Both the position numbers and the translations under genes were made by a program. Under the pieces are notes generated by a model. That model did no database searches and was not told the DNA's origin. It saw nothing but the letters and a program-made list of their open reading frames with translations. DNA of 64,000 bases from Clytia hemisphaerica (Eukaryota > Cnidaria > Hydrozoa > Leptothecata > Clytiidae): assembly GCA_902728285.1 (NCBI GenBank), contig CACVBU010000404.1, positions 137,994 through 201,993 on the forward strand. Direction: 5' to 3'. This document shows, one piece after another, positions 34,383-47,400 of this stretch. Each line of letters opens with the position of its first letter. Positions within the stretch are counted from its first letter, which is position 1.

Positions 34383-34391
34383 TCTATATAA
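34383..34391 (-). promoter_or_regulatory. Possible TATA box of the Cys-rich secreted protein gene
   Basis: On the minus strand TTATATAGA lies about 85-95 bases before the ATG, which would place transcription start some 30 bases on and leave a leader of 50-60 bases. Inferred from the motif and distance only. Confidence 0.35.
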
Positions 34392-34399
34392 GGTATGAT

Positions 34400-35752
34400 A
34401 AAAGTACTTTTACATAGGATTTATCTCGATTTCTCACCTTGGCACCTGTTTGTCTCACACCTTATCGGTTTGAATTAAAACCAGTATTTGATAGTTTTCA
34501 CAGCTGTTTCCTTTTGGTCTTTGTTTACTTATTCCCTTTGACTATATTTGTGGTTTACACTAGCATATTTTTCCGTTTTATAGATTCTTTAACAGTTTTT
34601 AATTGCTTTTAAGTTGAAGTATCAAAAATGTGACCCCGGGTGGTTTGGTACTTTCTGTTCTACGGCTCTTTTCAACTGAATTAGCAATTATTCTTTTTCT
34701 TAACTTGCAAAGCTTGAATACTCACCACGTTAAAATATAATCAAAGTTTAAACACGCATTTCAGCTTCTTTCTCCCTGAGTGTTACTGTCGTCCAATCTT
34801 CATATTAGGCAACATAAGGAGTCAACATGGTTGGGTTTTCAGACGCATGTATTCTGGTGAATAACGGCTTTAAAGCAAATACAGAACACAAGTTTAAAGA
34901 AACTATATACAAAAGTCTATGTTGAAGTACAAGAAAGTCGAGAAATAAGATATAAGATATACTTACTAAAAACCCTTTCTACTTACACTAACATACACTG
35001 ACAGCACAGCAATATTAACACACTTCTGACAAACGTAGAAATTCACTGAACATTTAACAAGAAACATACAATGAACTGTCTCAAGGGACTTACAAGACAT
35101 ATACAATACACAAGAGACACTATTATTCCTAAGATATTAGAATGTACAAAGCTATTAGCAAACAATAAAAGTATATAAACCTAATTAACTACAAATAAAC
35201 ACAATTACATAACAATAAATATAAACTGCTGCTCTGTGGCAGTTATACTGAGTGAAAACATTTATTAAATAATTTCATCGTCATCTTCTTTTCTACTTAG
35301 CCCGAAAAACAATCGATTAAAAACAGAAAATAGTTTGATCGTCAGAGCATTGGCACCACAGATTTCTGCAGTCGTAATTTTTGATCTAGATCTAGAGAAA
35401 CAATTATTTTAGATATTATGAATTTTGAGAGCTCGAAAATAATTACAATCGATTCACTTTTAAATAACATGGTTAAATAAACGTCTAGGAATAACCTGGT
35501 GCAAGGCCATATTAAGATTGAATAAAAAGAGACATTAAGATCCTGGCTTCTTTATACAGGCTAAATGCTTAATCAACATTTAGAAAAAGAATATTCAGCA
35601 GTAAATTTTCTTTTTCTGTAGAAAATATTCAGGTAAAGGAAGGATGGGCAATCCTTTTTGAATTAACTTCTTGATTTAAAGAACATTTTGTAATTTTCCT
35701 AGTATAAGCATCTTCTTGTCTGTTTTTCAGCAGTTTCATATTTGCCCATATT
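34400..35752. other. Intergenic between divergent genes, nothing coding
   Basis: AT-rich sequence separates the minus-strand Cys-rich gene from the plus-strand prenyl synthase. I see no coding exon; it probably holds both promoters and perhaps an upstream non-coding exon of the synthase. Confidence 0.45.
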
Positions 35753-35779
35753 ACTGATCTTTCTCTCCTATTTCCTTAG
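35753..35779 (+). promoter_or_regulatory. Splice acceptor in the 5' leader of the prenyl synthase
   Basis: A long pyrimidine tract ending TTCCTTAG lies 49 bases before the synthase ATG. It suggests that the leader is spliced, either to an upstream non-coding exon or to a trans-spliced leader of the kind known in hydrozoans. Confidence 0.5.
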
Positions 35780-35828
35780 AAAATAAACCAAAACAAAAGC
35801 AACAAACAAGCATAAAACTACAACAATA

Positions 35829-36893
35829 ATGGCACAATCTATGAGTGATTTGAAGCAAAAGATCGAAACCTATCGTCAACAGTTCGATGATTCATTTAAT
35901 GAGATTGTCAACGAGCTGGTTAGCGAAGACGAAGTATTACCTGAGTTAAAACAGGCTGCCGGATGTCTTCGCAAAGCGCTGGAATATAACACCTTTGATG
36001 GGAAGAAGTCACGTGGTTTGATGGTCATTTGCACAGTGGATTTCTTACGAAAAGGAAGCCCGTCTGAGGATGAAGTTAAGAAAGCTATTTGTTTGGGTTG
36101 GTGTATTGAAATTCTTCAAGCTGTTTTCTTGATCGCCGATGACGTCATGGATCGCTCGGAATTAAGACGCGGCCGCCCTTGTTGGTACAAGAAAGTGGGT
36201 TTAGTTTCAATTAATGATACGTATCTTATGGAGCAGTGCATTTATAAACTTATAGATGAACATTTTAAGGACCAGCCGTATTTGTTTGAGCTCTACAAAA
36301 CTTTTCATAGAATCACTTATTTAACGGCAATGGGTCAAGAGCTGGATATGTTAGCCTCTGAACCGATCGATCAAGAATTCAGTATTGATTTGTTTACGGA
36401 GGAAAAATACAAAGCTATCGTGAAATATAAAACGGCTTACTATTCGTTTTATCTACCAGTGTCTTTGGGAATGCATATCGCTGGAGTCACAGATCCCAAA
36501 ATGTTTAAAGAAGCCGAATTAGTGTTAATGAAGCTGGGTGAGTATTTCCAAATCCAGGATGATTTCATTGATTGTTATGGTGACCCTGCAGTGACTGGTA
36601 AAATTGGTCGAGATATTGAAGATGCTAAATGTTCATGGCTTATCATTCAAGCACTGAAAATCGCCACAATTGAACAACGAGAGATCTTGAAACAAAATTA
36701 TGGGAAAGACGACGCTGAATGCGTGAGATTTGTCAAAGACTTGTATAAAGAATTAAATTTAGAGAAAGTCTACTCCGAATACGAGGAGGAAAGTTATAAA
36801 TCAATTTGTCAAATGATTCAATCACATGAAAATGGTTTCCCGAAGGAACTCTTCTTATTTCTTGTAATGAAAATCTACAAACGCCAAAAGTAG
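35829..36893 (+). CDS. FDPS: Farnesyl diphosphate synthase (short-chain prenyl diphosphate synthase)
   Basis: This enzyme condenses dimethylallyl diphosphate with two isopentenyl diphosphates to give the C15 precursor of sterols, ubiquinone, dolichol and prenyl anchors. The single coding exon gives 354 residues, the family's usual length. Visible motifs are DGK..R (residues 58-62), the first Asp-rich motif DDVMD (104-108) followed by RRGRPCWY, GQ (169-170), KYKTA (199-203), the second Asp-rich motif DDFID (244-248), and the basic C-terminus KIYKRQK. All metal- and diphosphate-binding residues appear kept. The residue five before the first Asp is Val99, with Phe100 next; vertebrate enzymes have Phe-Phe here, and this site sets product length, so a longer product is conceivable. 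The ATG has a good context (AACAATAATGG). Confidence 0.95.
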   Translation: MAQSMSDLKQKIETYRQQFDDSFNEIVNELVSEDEVLPELKQAAGCLRKALEYNTFDGKKSRGLMVICTVDFLRKGSPSEDEVKKAICLGWCIEILQAVFLIADDVMDRSELRRGRPCWYKKVGLVSINDTYLMEQCIYKLIDEHFKDQPYLFELYKTFHRITYLTAMGQELDMLASEPIDQEFSIDLFTEEKYKAIVKYKTAYYSFYLPVSLGMHIAGVTDPKMFKEAELVLMKLGEYFQIQDDFIDCYGDPAVTGKIGRDIEDAKCSWLIIQALKIATIEQREILKQNYGKDDAECVRFVKDLYKELNLEKVYSEYEEESYKSICQMIQSHENGFPKELFLFLVMKIYKRQK

Positions 36894-37885
36894 ACTTAGC
36901 AGGATTTTGTTTTATGTTTTAGAGAGTTTTCTTATTAGCAACTATATCACATTTTAAGAGTATTTTTTTTCCGACTGAAAGCAATTTTTTTGGATTTATA
37001 TATTTGAATATTTATAATAAGAAATAATTCATATTTTTCATTTTATTTTCTAGTTTTGGTTTTTAAAGATACAAATAGTAGATAATTTTTATAAAACTAC
37101 ACCACCGAGAAAAGGCATCATTTAAATCTGTCTGCTTCAGCCTGCTTCCGTATTTTGGAATATTGAAAATAATGTTCAAAGTTTGTAGGTGCTGATTGTT
37201 TACTTTACCGATAAACCATGGTGATAAACTGTTCGAAAATTGAAAAAACAATTTTCTTTTAAAATCATTCTGTTTTACGCGATAAAAGTTGTGTACACTC
37301 TTTGAAGATTAATCACTAGTATTTTTTATTTCTTTCTAATTTTTAAGACATAATTTTGTTTTGTTTTTCTGTTTGTGAAATAATGATGAATAGATATAAT
37401 ATGATTTGCTCTGTCAAATAACTGTGAAAGTCTTTGGATGAAGTACTTAAGTTTATTTGGAAAAGCCATTTTCATCGCTAGAAGCATACCTCTATGTCCC
37501 AATCGCCCAATCGAGTGTTTCAGTATTAGGCTAGAGTTAGAAATTTTGAAATTCCTCTGTTCAGCCTAATTTTCTGTTTAAAAATAGAGTTAGATCCACT
37601 GCACTAGGCTTCTTAAAAGTAGTGACTAAAGTCTATTTCAAATTCGCTGACAGTGTTTTTTCAAACCTCAATAACTTTTGATAGAAATTGAATTAGGTTT
37701 TGTGCGCGTTAAAAAGATAATCCGGAGTGGAACATTATCAAAAAGCTATCAGGGTTCGAGTTTGATCTATTTTTGTATTATAGATTTTAGAAAAAAACAA
37801 TGAAAACCAATTCACGATGAAGCATATAAATTCTTCGTTGATGGGAGAGGTAAGTTGTTCCTTAGACTGCGCAAAACAATTTTGC
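36894..37885. other. 3' flank of FDPS and intergenic
   Basis: AT-rich with no coding exon seen. The FDPS polyadenylation site probably lies in its first few hundred bases, but no clean AATAAA is obvious close to the stop. Confidence 0.4.
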
Positions 37886-38266
37886 TTTAAGCTTTTTTCA
37901 CATGCACATAAAATTTTACTTAAGACCTTCTGGATGGAATGGGGGATTTCCCTAAGCTTACGTAGTGTTTTAAGGCCTTAAGTAGAGTTTGCTTACGTTC
38001 AGAAAGTTTTGGACGGAAGGAAAAGTCACGTAAGACACTCTTGATCAATAAAAACTCTACATGATGTCGGGGAAATTCCCAAAAAACAGCCTTACGAATG
38101 ATTTTCCGTAAGGTCTAAAGTCTAAAGTAAAATTTTACGTGCATGTGAAAAAACCTTAATCAATAAAACTCTAGTAAAGTCGGGAAAATTCCCAAAAGAC
38201 AGCCTTACGAACGATTTTCTGTAACGTATAAAGTAAAATTTTACGTGTATGTGAAAAAAGTCTTAA
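37886..38266. mobile_element. Foldback-like TIR element with duplicated right arm
   Basis: The left arm TTTTTTCACATGCACATAAA pairs with two right-arm copies ending TTTTACGTGCATGTGAAAAA (about 38120-38150) and TTTTACGTGTATGTGAAAAA (about 38230-38258). The right half is a tandem duplication of about 110-115 bases (units start at GATCAATAAAAACTC and TAATCAATAAAACTC). It lies just upstream of the receptor gene. Confidence 0.65.
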
Positions 38267-38477
38267 AAAGAGTTTGAAACATCTAATCTAGTTCCCCTTT
38301 TACATTTAACATCTTTTTTCGGGTCTGCAAATTTACCTCAACTTTTCGAACGTTCGAATCGAATTTTTTGTTCGAAATATCCCGATTCGAATGTTTTTTT
38401 GGAATTCGAAATGTGATGTTGACAATAATGGTGCTTGCTTTGAAAAGGATGAATGGACAGGGAAGCGAAGAGTTGAA

Positions 38478-41400
38478 ATGACAGCTTCATTTTATATAAC
38501 GTTATTACTTTTCAGTTTGCTGGGAGGTATACATTCAGCTATTACGCCTTGCCCTGAGAATTGGACACTTTTATCAAGATCAAATTTATGTGTGCGATTA
38601 CAAAATGCAACGTATTTCGACCATAGTATTGGTCTGTGTTCGATTGATGAGATTCATTTACAAGGTTCTGAGACTCGTGTTTGGCCTTTGCTACTTGGCT
38701 TTCAGGATGTTGAAACTGACGATTTTTCTCTCCTGGATATTACTCTTGGATCAAACGTTAAGCGATTGTGGACAGTGCTAGCTAATGGAACATGCTCGAA
38801 ACGAAACAAAACTCATTCAAGTTGGGAGACAAGCTTGGAGATGTCTTGTGATGACACTTCGGAGCTGATCCATTCAGTCTGTATACTACCTTCAAGAATA
38901 ACTCCTATAGACACATCTGAATTTAGAGACTACCATTTTAGTGCTTCATCTTTTTACACAGAAAACAAAACTTTTGGCTTACTTAAATACGAACCTCAAA
39001 ACATTGCTTTGAACAAAACTTTCCGAATCGGTCTATTTGAAGGGGCTGGCTGGTGTTCAAACACAGATTTTGAAAATGAGTTTTGGCAAATTGATTTTCC
39101 TGGCCAAGTATGGATGTCAGGTCTTTACATACAAAATGGAATCGTCAAAAATTGTTCATTATGGATCTCAAAATTTCTTTTAAATTATCATAATGGCGAG
39201 GGATGGCTTTCTGCTTATGTGAACGATACTAACCAAAGTGCAGACTTTCAGAATGAGCATGGCTCGTTTCGATATTGGTTTGACTACCCAATTGAAGTCG
39301 AAAAACTTCGCCTGGAACCTCTTGAATATGAATCAAACTGTTTAGACAGTAATGATACGGAATTTGATCGATTTTGCATGCGCATTCAATTCTATGGCTA
39401 CTACATTCGAAAAGATTTCGGGCTTCGAGTTATCAAAGGTCACGATTTATCACAAAAACATGTAAGATAAATTAAATCTTTTCACTGGAAATTTAAATTA
39501 ACTTGCCATGCTAAGACCTGAGCGCCCTTATTGATGTATTTTTTAATGGAAATATAAGTAAGATGTGATTAAGCTTTTTCTCTTGTAAACTTTTCTCCGA
39601 CTTTTCAACGCTCATGGGAAAATTTTACTCAACTTGAACCATGACAAAAAGGTCCTTTTCAAAAATTTTTATGCAGTTTCGTACTTTAAATACACAAAAT
39701 AAGCTGATTAGTTTTGAGCAGGAAGGCCTTCCCTACTCTACTCTTCCACGTTTATCGTCTGCCGTTTTGTATGACAATGAATTTTGATATTAGCCGTAGA
39801 TTTGCAGGTCTGTATACAGACTAGACCTCCTAAAAAACAGTCGAAAGATGATAGCAAATTTGAAATAATAATCGGGGAATAGTTACTAAAAATTTTTGGA
39901 TTGGTTCATCACCCCCCCCCCCCCTTGACAAAAAAAGATTTCGATTTTTATTCCTCTTCAATTAAGTACGCACCATATTGTAAATACCAGGTTGTGAAAT
40001 TTTAAGAGATTAATTACTAAATATGTACTGAGCTTTAAACTAGAACGATAAACTTGCTACATGATTTACAGAAATTAACTGTGCTTAATTGTACGGGTCG
40101 ATTTCCAAAATACTGCTCTGTTCATAAAAAATATTTTAGATGATTCGAATAGAACATAATAACCTATACGAACTTATTCAAGCAAAGAAGACAATTAAGG
40201 GAACCTATACCATAATTCTGAATTCCTTTGTTTTAATCAGGTTGGTTCACTCGATGAAACATCAGAGACATCTCCAATACCATGGCCTTCTGGATCGTAT
40301 GCGTTACTGAAAACAAACCAAAAATGTCCTAGAACTACCCAAGGAGTGGTTTTAACTGGCTCACTCATTTGGAAAAGCATTGGCACCGGAAACTCGTCAT
40401 CCGCATTCGTTAAACAAGACGTCTGCATCCACAAAAATAACAATAATTCTACTACGGACAACATATCTTTTCCGTCCGCTGATTATTGTATATACGGAAT
40501 ATATTCCTGTCCAGATGGCTTTACGGAGAATCAGTTAAACAGAGATGTCGCACTTGTGGAAGAACATCAAAATCCTACTTTTGTTCAAGGTATATCAAAA
40601 CTTTCTGTCCCTTTCGTATTACGTTTTGACATTTACGAGCTATAAAAGTGCTACGAGCGACTCATTTTCTCATGTTACCCAGAAGTAGCCAATCCTTGAC
40701 TCGTTGGCTTTTTGAATTTATTACGATTAGGATTCTTTTGGCAGCGGCGAAGCATTGCATATATATATATTATATTCTTGTGCAAAACTCCCTTACAAAG
40801 GTTCAGTGACGTGAAATCCTCACCACAATTTTTAGCGCAAGCCCGTCACAGAAGCATTTTTTTTCCGTAGACGGGCGGAAATATCTTTAATGGTCGGAAA
40901 TATCATAGCGTAATGGTCGGAAATATCATTTGATGGTCGAATATCCAAAACTCTGAAAATTTGGAAATTTAATGGTCGGAAATATAATTTGAAGGTCGGA
41001 AATATCTTTTAATGGTCGGAAATTAAGTCAATTTTACAAAATTAAGGGGGTCAGGGGAGTTAGAAGCCGCCTTTGAGTGAAATTTCAGCCTCTATAAGCT
41101 TTCGAAGAGTACCATATTTGATTTTCCTAGAAACTTTCTGGAATGTGATACGGAATCATGATTTTCAGATAAAATTTACTTTCTAACTGCCAATTACTGG
41201 CTGCAATAGAATGACCTCAGCTCTAGTCAAAAAATTGAAAAAAAGCCTTTTTGGCCCAATAAAGCACATTTGACAACTTTTTTCACCTAGTTTCATTGTT
41301 TTTATATAAAAGATTCATCATAGCCCTTACATTATAACAAATTCAGTGACCTAGACCCCTTTGAAGTTTGCCAATGGACCAAAATATCCCAAATTTTAGT

Positions 41401-44400
41401 CATTTTTCGAGCAATGTTAAGAACATTTTTAAATCAAGATAAAAAATTAATGGTAGGAGATCACATAGGTTTCTCTTTTGATCCTAAGAGACCAGGCGGT
41501 TGTCTTTCAGGAACAGAAGAGTTGGAGGAATTTTTTATTGCAATCACTTCAAATGGATAGACCAGGGACTGAACTACCAGGAATTATTATTTTGAGCTGT
41601 AACAAACTCCCCTGGGACAGGTCAGATGGCTCTAAAATACCCCTAAAATCAAATTTGTAGTGTTTTTGTGACGTCATAACTCCAGCTACCATTTTGAAAA
41701 TTTTGATTTTTTTTTGAAAATTGTATAGTACTCTAGGGGCTGAGTTAGGTCAAGAGATACGAAGTACTTACGTTTTCTAAGTTTTGAAAACGAAAGTACT
41801 TCATAGCTCGAGATAGCAAAATTTTCTGACCTTTTTCTTAGTCAGCATAAAATTTCTGATCGATTGGTATATAATATGCAGGGTTTTAAGCTTAAAAAAT
41901 ATTTTTCCTAGGCTAGCAGAGCCTAAGAGCCCATGTGAAGAAATAAAATTTTGAGTCCGCCATTATGGATTTCGAAATTCATGTAGAAAAAAAACTTTTC
42001 CTGAATTTTATTATTTGAACGGTAGGCAAGACCCTCCGAAAATTTCAAGTAAATCAAGTAAGCCAACCAAATGTTACAGCCACTTAAATTTGGAACCAAA
42101 AGTGGTCATTTCAAAAAATCAAAATCGAAAGTGCTTCATGTCTCCAGATAACGAAATTTTCAGACCATGGTTCTGAGATTTTTATTAATCAGCATAAAAT
42201 TTGTGATCGATTGGTATATAATATGTCTATGTTTAAAGTTTAAAAAAACACACGTTTTCTGACTCTTCAAGGACTATACTTTCATGATCAAACGAAAAAA
42301 TGACTATACGCCGATGTGCATACGAGACCTAACTCAGCCACTGAGTATAGTTTACTGGCCATAGTTTCAGAATCACCAAAAATCAATTTCTTATTTGGAT
42401 TTGAGAAAGCATGGTTCTACATCAAAAAACTTTTTAAGTTGCAATGCCGAAAAATGTCAAAAACTTCAAATTGGCATAAATCCCCCATTATGGATTTTCA
42501 AACCAAAATATTTTGGGATTTTACTCAGTTCGTTGTACTTAACAACATATCCAAAAATGAAAAAAAATCTAAGTTTCAAACTATTGGAACTGCCCCAAAC
42601 TGCCCCATTCTTAAAAAAAACTGGCTCTTAAACAGTTTACCAATTTCTTTATTCATCAGAGGGTGACAATTTCACAACATCACAGACCGTCCTCTTGTGT
42701 TGCCGTCAAGACGCCGTCAACCTAACGTTCCCTTTCGTCATACCATTTGCTCTAATTCCAAACAATACGACCGATTGCTCTCCTTTCGATAATTCAACTT
42801 ATGCTTCAGTATTGGTCGAACCTGATGAAGACCCTTCTTTAAGGTACTGTATACATTACCCAACAAACGATGTCGATGAATTAGTACTATCCACACTGAA
42901 CAAAATTCAGATCAAGAATCCCTTATTTCCTACCATCGTTCAAGTCAGATCAAAATCTGGAGGAAATTTCATCAACAGTGGTCTAGATGCTGATAAAGTG
43001 CTGGCTGTGCAATTATTGAATTCATCCAGTTGTCATGCCAGCGTTACGAACCTTACAAATGGTACTGGTTCAATTACGTTATCCAACTGTAACCTTGGTA
43101 GCACCATAGTAACGGTTTCCATAGAAACAGAACGAAATGTAACCGTCCAAAGTCAGATGGAACTCACATTCACAAATGATTTTAACGTCTTAGTTATGGC
43201 AGAACAAACGCAAGTCGTTGACAAACTGGATATCCATTCAAAAACTGGTTCCATTCGAACCCAGTCTTTTGCCACGGACGGTCAGTTTTATCTACACACC
43301 AATCAATCCCATCTCATGTTTTTCATTGAAACAACAGAGGAACAAATCCTTTTCGAACAACATTTGCATAGAAATAAAGAACAACAAAAACTCGTGTTTG
43401 ATATTGAGCATCGTTTTGTACATCAAGGGTTTGAAGATTCAATGTTTGTATCACTACCTCCAGACAGTAATTTTTATGCAATTTTACTTGAAGAGAAAGT
43501 TCAAACAAGCGGACGTGTTGTTCTCCTGCGCACAGATTTCTCCGCTTCCTACAGCGATTTGTATGCTATTTACCGAGCGAACCTTCAACTTTATAAAGAT
43601 ATCATCGTTGACGCCCAAGGTAAGGTTCAGTTTTCTTGTATATACGAAGGGGAGGGGAAACCATCCTGAGAGAGAAGAAAATCGGGGAAAAATTTCCTAA
43701 CCTTTACCCGGACCTTTATAGAGACTGCCGTCTGCACATACAAGCACCTATTTTTGCTTTTAAGAGGGGTCCCAGCGAGGGAACTTTTATAGTGTGACTC
43801 TAGAGTATGGTTTACTCTTCTTTGTTGGAAAAGCCTAACCGTTGAATTTACGTGTGGCATTTAACCTTGTTTTAATAAATATGTGTAGATATACCCCTTG
43901 GGGTGATTAAAAGAGAAAGATTATTATTATAAAGCATGTTACAGAAGACCTTGGTTCAAATTTTGCATTCTTACCTACCCATTTGTAAAAGAAAATTTCG
44001 AGCATGAACGATGTCAAATAACTAGAAAAGCATAATTAAAGTGCGATTTAACCCAATAATACATATAAGCATATCATAAACGACTTTGTGACTCAGAAAA
44101 ATTTACCCCTTCCTTTAAAAAAAAGGACTACTGTACTGTAAAAAGACAAAAATATTTTTTTTCAGGTAAAAATCTTGAAACTCAATTACAAGGAATCCCA
44201 CGAAATATCACCATAATTATGTTTTTGGATTCAATACGCGCCAGTTACGTCCTACCCGAAGCCACACGTCAAGGTTTAACGCCAGCTAATAAGTACCATT
44301 GGATCTCCGTATCTCCACAGTTTACAATCAGTAACACGTTCATGCGTGGACCGTGTCTCTATCACGATCCACCGTGTCACATCACGTTTGACAGCATGTG

Positions 44401-47400
44401 GAATATCTTCCATTATGATGATCTTGACGAATGTGATAAATTACCGAGCGCTTATATGCCAATCTGTACTCCTATAACAGACTTCCGTAACATGATATAC
44501 ACAAATTTAGTTCCGACTGTATTCAATGAAGTTAAACTTATCCTTGACTACATGTTAGTTGAGCTGAATGATACGAACAAAACACTGACCACGGAATTCT
44601 TTGTGAACTTCACTCAAAATATTGTATGTTTTCCTCACGGTTCTGGTCTGCGTTTTGTATTCCGTGAGACATACAATACAGAGAATACTACAATATACGA
44701 TTTTATGTGTCAACCAGGCTGGAGTGGCACTTATTGTAATGAACCGTTTTGTACAAGAGAATCTTGTAATGAAACTCATGGCAGCTGTATCGCGCCCCAG
44801 GTCTGTAAATGTCAACCGGGGCGTTTTGGGCGTGATTGTAATGGTGATTGTAAGAAAACTTGTGTTCATGGTGTTTGTAACGAGGGCATGTTTGGAGATG
44901 GGGCGTGCAAAAGTTGCGAATGGTTGTACCTAGGTTAGAAGTTTTCCTTTATTTTGTATATAGTTGAGAACTCGAACCTCTATTACTCGAATGTATCCTT
45001 TAATTCGAACAAGTTTTCTCGTCCCTTCACTAAACAATCCCTTATTAACCTCCAAATTCCTATAAGTCCTCATAATTCGAAAATTCTATAAATCGAACAT
45101 ATTTAAGTTTCCAATCAGTTCCCATGTGTGTTCGAGTTATAGAGACTCCACTGTTTCATTAGGGAGCTTTTTACTTAAGAATTTGTTTACTTGAAGTTTT
45201 CAAAAATCCACGTCATATGTTGCAGGTTCAAATAAGACTCGTGTAGAAAGAGACAACCAAAGAGATAACGTCATTTAGACGACTCTCTGTTGTTTTAAAA
45301 CTTATTTCAAGAAGATCAGGTAACTTTCAATCATAAGTTATATCTGTTATTGTTTATATTACTTCCTTAGGAAAATACTGCAATGAGTACACCATTATCT
45401 ACGGTTTCATTGCTGCTGGCATTGGAACCACAGTCTGTGGAGTGTTCCTAATGTTGTATATCGTTCGACTCATTCAAACACAAGAGCAGAATGCAGTTGC
45501 GGAGATAGAGGCGTCCGAGAAAGATTACACCATGAAATGGAATGATTTGGAAACATTTGAAGAAGTTGATTATACTTCAAAAGTTGTTGGGAAACAGATT
45601 AATCATAAGTTACTGTATACAACTTATAAGAAAGGTGCGTTGTTCTTTCTTTTCCTTTTCTTTTCAAGTTTTGGCCTCAAAGTGAGTTTCGCATTCCTTC
45701 GTACTGATAAAATGCTTACTCTATACCTTATCTGATATTCCGATGGTGTATTGGCGGCCCACGCTAAAGCTCTGAAGGAGCGGGCCAATATCACGGAGAC
45801 CTATAGTAGTCATCGTTTGATGTACCGCATCACAGTCGTGTCTAGCTGTCCTTACACTTTTTGCTTGACTATCGGTTGCACCCGACTGAATTTAGCATGA
45901 AAATCTCTGCTGCCTGAGAGACCTTACAGAAAAAATGAAAAATGGTAACCCAAAGGTTCCAGATGTTAAACTTTTCCCGACCTTCAGAGCTTTAGCGTGT
46001 CGGAAGAAAATTTCTACATCGAGTACCAGATAACTCTATACCCTGCTGGCACACAACGTTGTTCTAACGTTCATATAACGTTATTTGGACGTTATGAATG
46101 TCACATGGACGTTGAAACAATGTTGTGTGCCAGCTGGGATATAGCTTGTTATATTTAGATTTTTTTTCAACCCCTTGGACCTTGTTAGCGCCCCTCATGT
46201 ACTCCAACTTTCCCTTTTAATTAGGCACCTAACAGTAATTGAAAATCTCTTACCTTGGTTATTTCCGAAAGAAAACGAAGCCTTTCCAAGTGTTTTGACG
46301 CAAATTCGATTTGACGCTTTTGTAGGTAGCAGTCTAGGAGTTCAAAGTGACGTCAAAAAGCGAATGATTAGAACCCAAAAGCCTGAGTATCGAACCTCGT
46401 TTTTAAGTGTGCATTGTCTTTTTAGGTTTGACTTTCACTGGACAACAAGTTTTTATCAAATGTATCGAAAAACCTCACTTTCAAATCACGCTTGGTGTGA
46501 AGAACGAAATACAGCAACTTTGTCAATTATCACATAATAATATTGAACAATTATTAGGTAAGCTTGACAATCATCATCACCCCTGTGTTTAGTGTGGGAA
46601 GTCCGAGTTCTATTTCAAGGCAAGCATCTTTAGTCCCAGTCATACCGTGTAATACTGTTGTGTCAAAACTTGTAGTAACGTCCATTATGAGTTTTTGTTG
46701 TTTATTTACATTCCAAATTTTGAATCACTGCAAAATGATAAGAACCAGTATTGAGCATAGTGTGCAGATTTATATTTATATTTCTCCCCCCTGTATATGC
46801 ATCCCCCCTATTTTAAAAACATTTCGAACCCGCACTAACTACAATGGTGGTTCACAAACCGTTTAATACCAAAAAATTCAAATTTATATGGTAAGAAAGG
46901 GTATAAAATGGCGCCGCAGGCGGAAAATTTGCCATTTACATTGCTATTTTGTTGGACTATACCCAATTCTTTGACCAATTTAAGATATGATACATATCTT
47001 AACCAAAAATTTGTTATCACCCTTATTTTTATATAATACCCCCCCCCTAAAAACTCAAACCCCCCATTCCCTATAAACCCTTCTTGAAAAGAAGAGGGGT
47101 GCTCACACTATGTATTGAGTTCATATGTTCATATTCCAATCTCTCCTCATTTTTATTTTGTAGGTATCATTGTTAGTCAATCACGGGTAGGCGTGGTCAC
47201 ACCGAACGCAAACATGGGAAGTTTATATGATGTTCTACATGCGAAGAATATTTGGTTGACATGGGATGTTCGTTACTCCATGATGCAAGATATTTGCCGT
47301 GGAATGACTTATCTCCATGATATTGCAAAAATCAAACACGGGCGTTTGAAGTCCACTAACTGCTTGGTCTATAAAGGTTTGTACCAGATTGTTTACTCCT

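Noticed and set aside
25840-36893. Functional cluster: FDPS supplying prenyl groups to CaaX-ended ULK3 and to Rab6
   Set aside because: The idea is attractive, but the genes are separated by repeats, lie on different strands, and prenyl supply is a cell-wide pathway; adjacency is most likely chance.
40870-41035. CRISPR-like spaced repeats
   Set aside because: Units are degenerate, spacers vary and are not unique inserts, the host is eukaryotic, and no cas-like genes exist here.
42316-42666. 116-codon open frame just before receptor exon 3
   Set aside because: Starts in a TIR element and runs through the intron end; the real exon begins at 42660 in another frame that continues the ApeC domain.
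43218-43700. 160-codon open frame overlapping receptor exon 3
   Set aside because: Out of phase with the ApeC-bearing frame, which has consistent splice phases on both sides.
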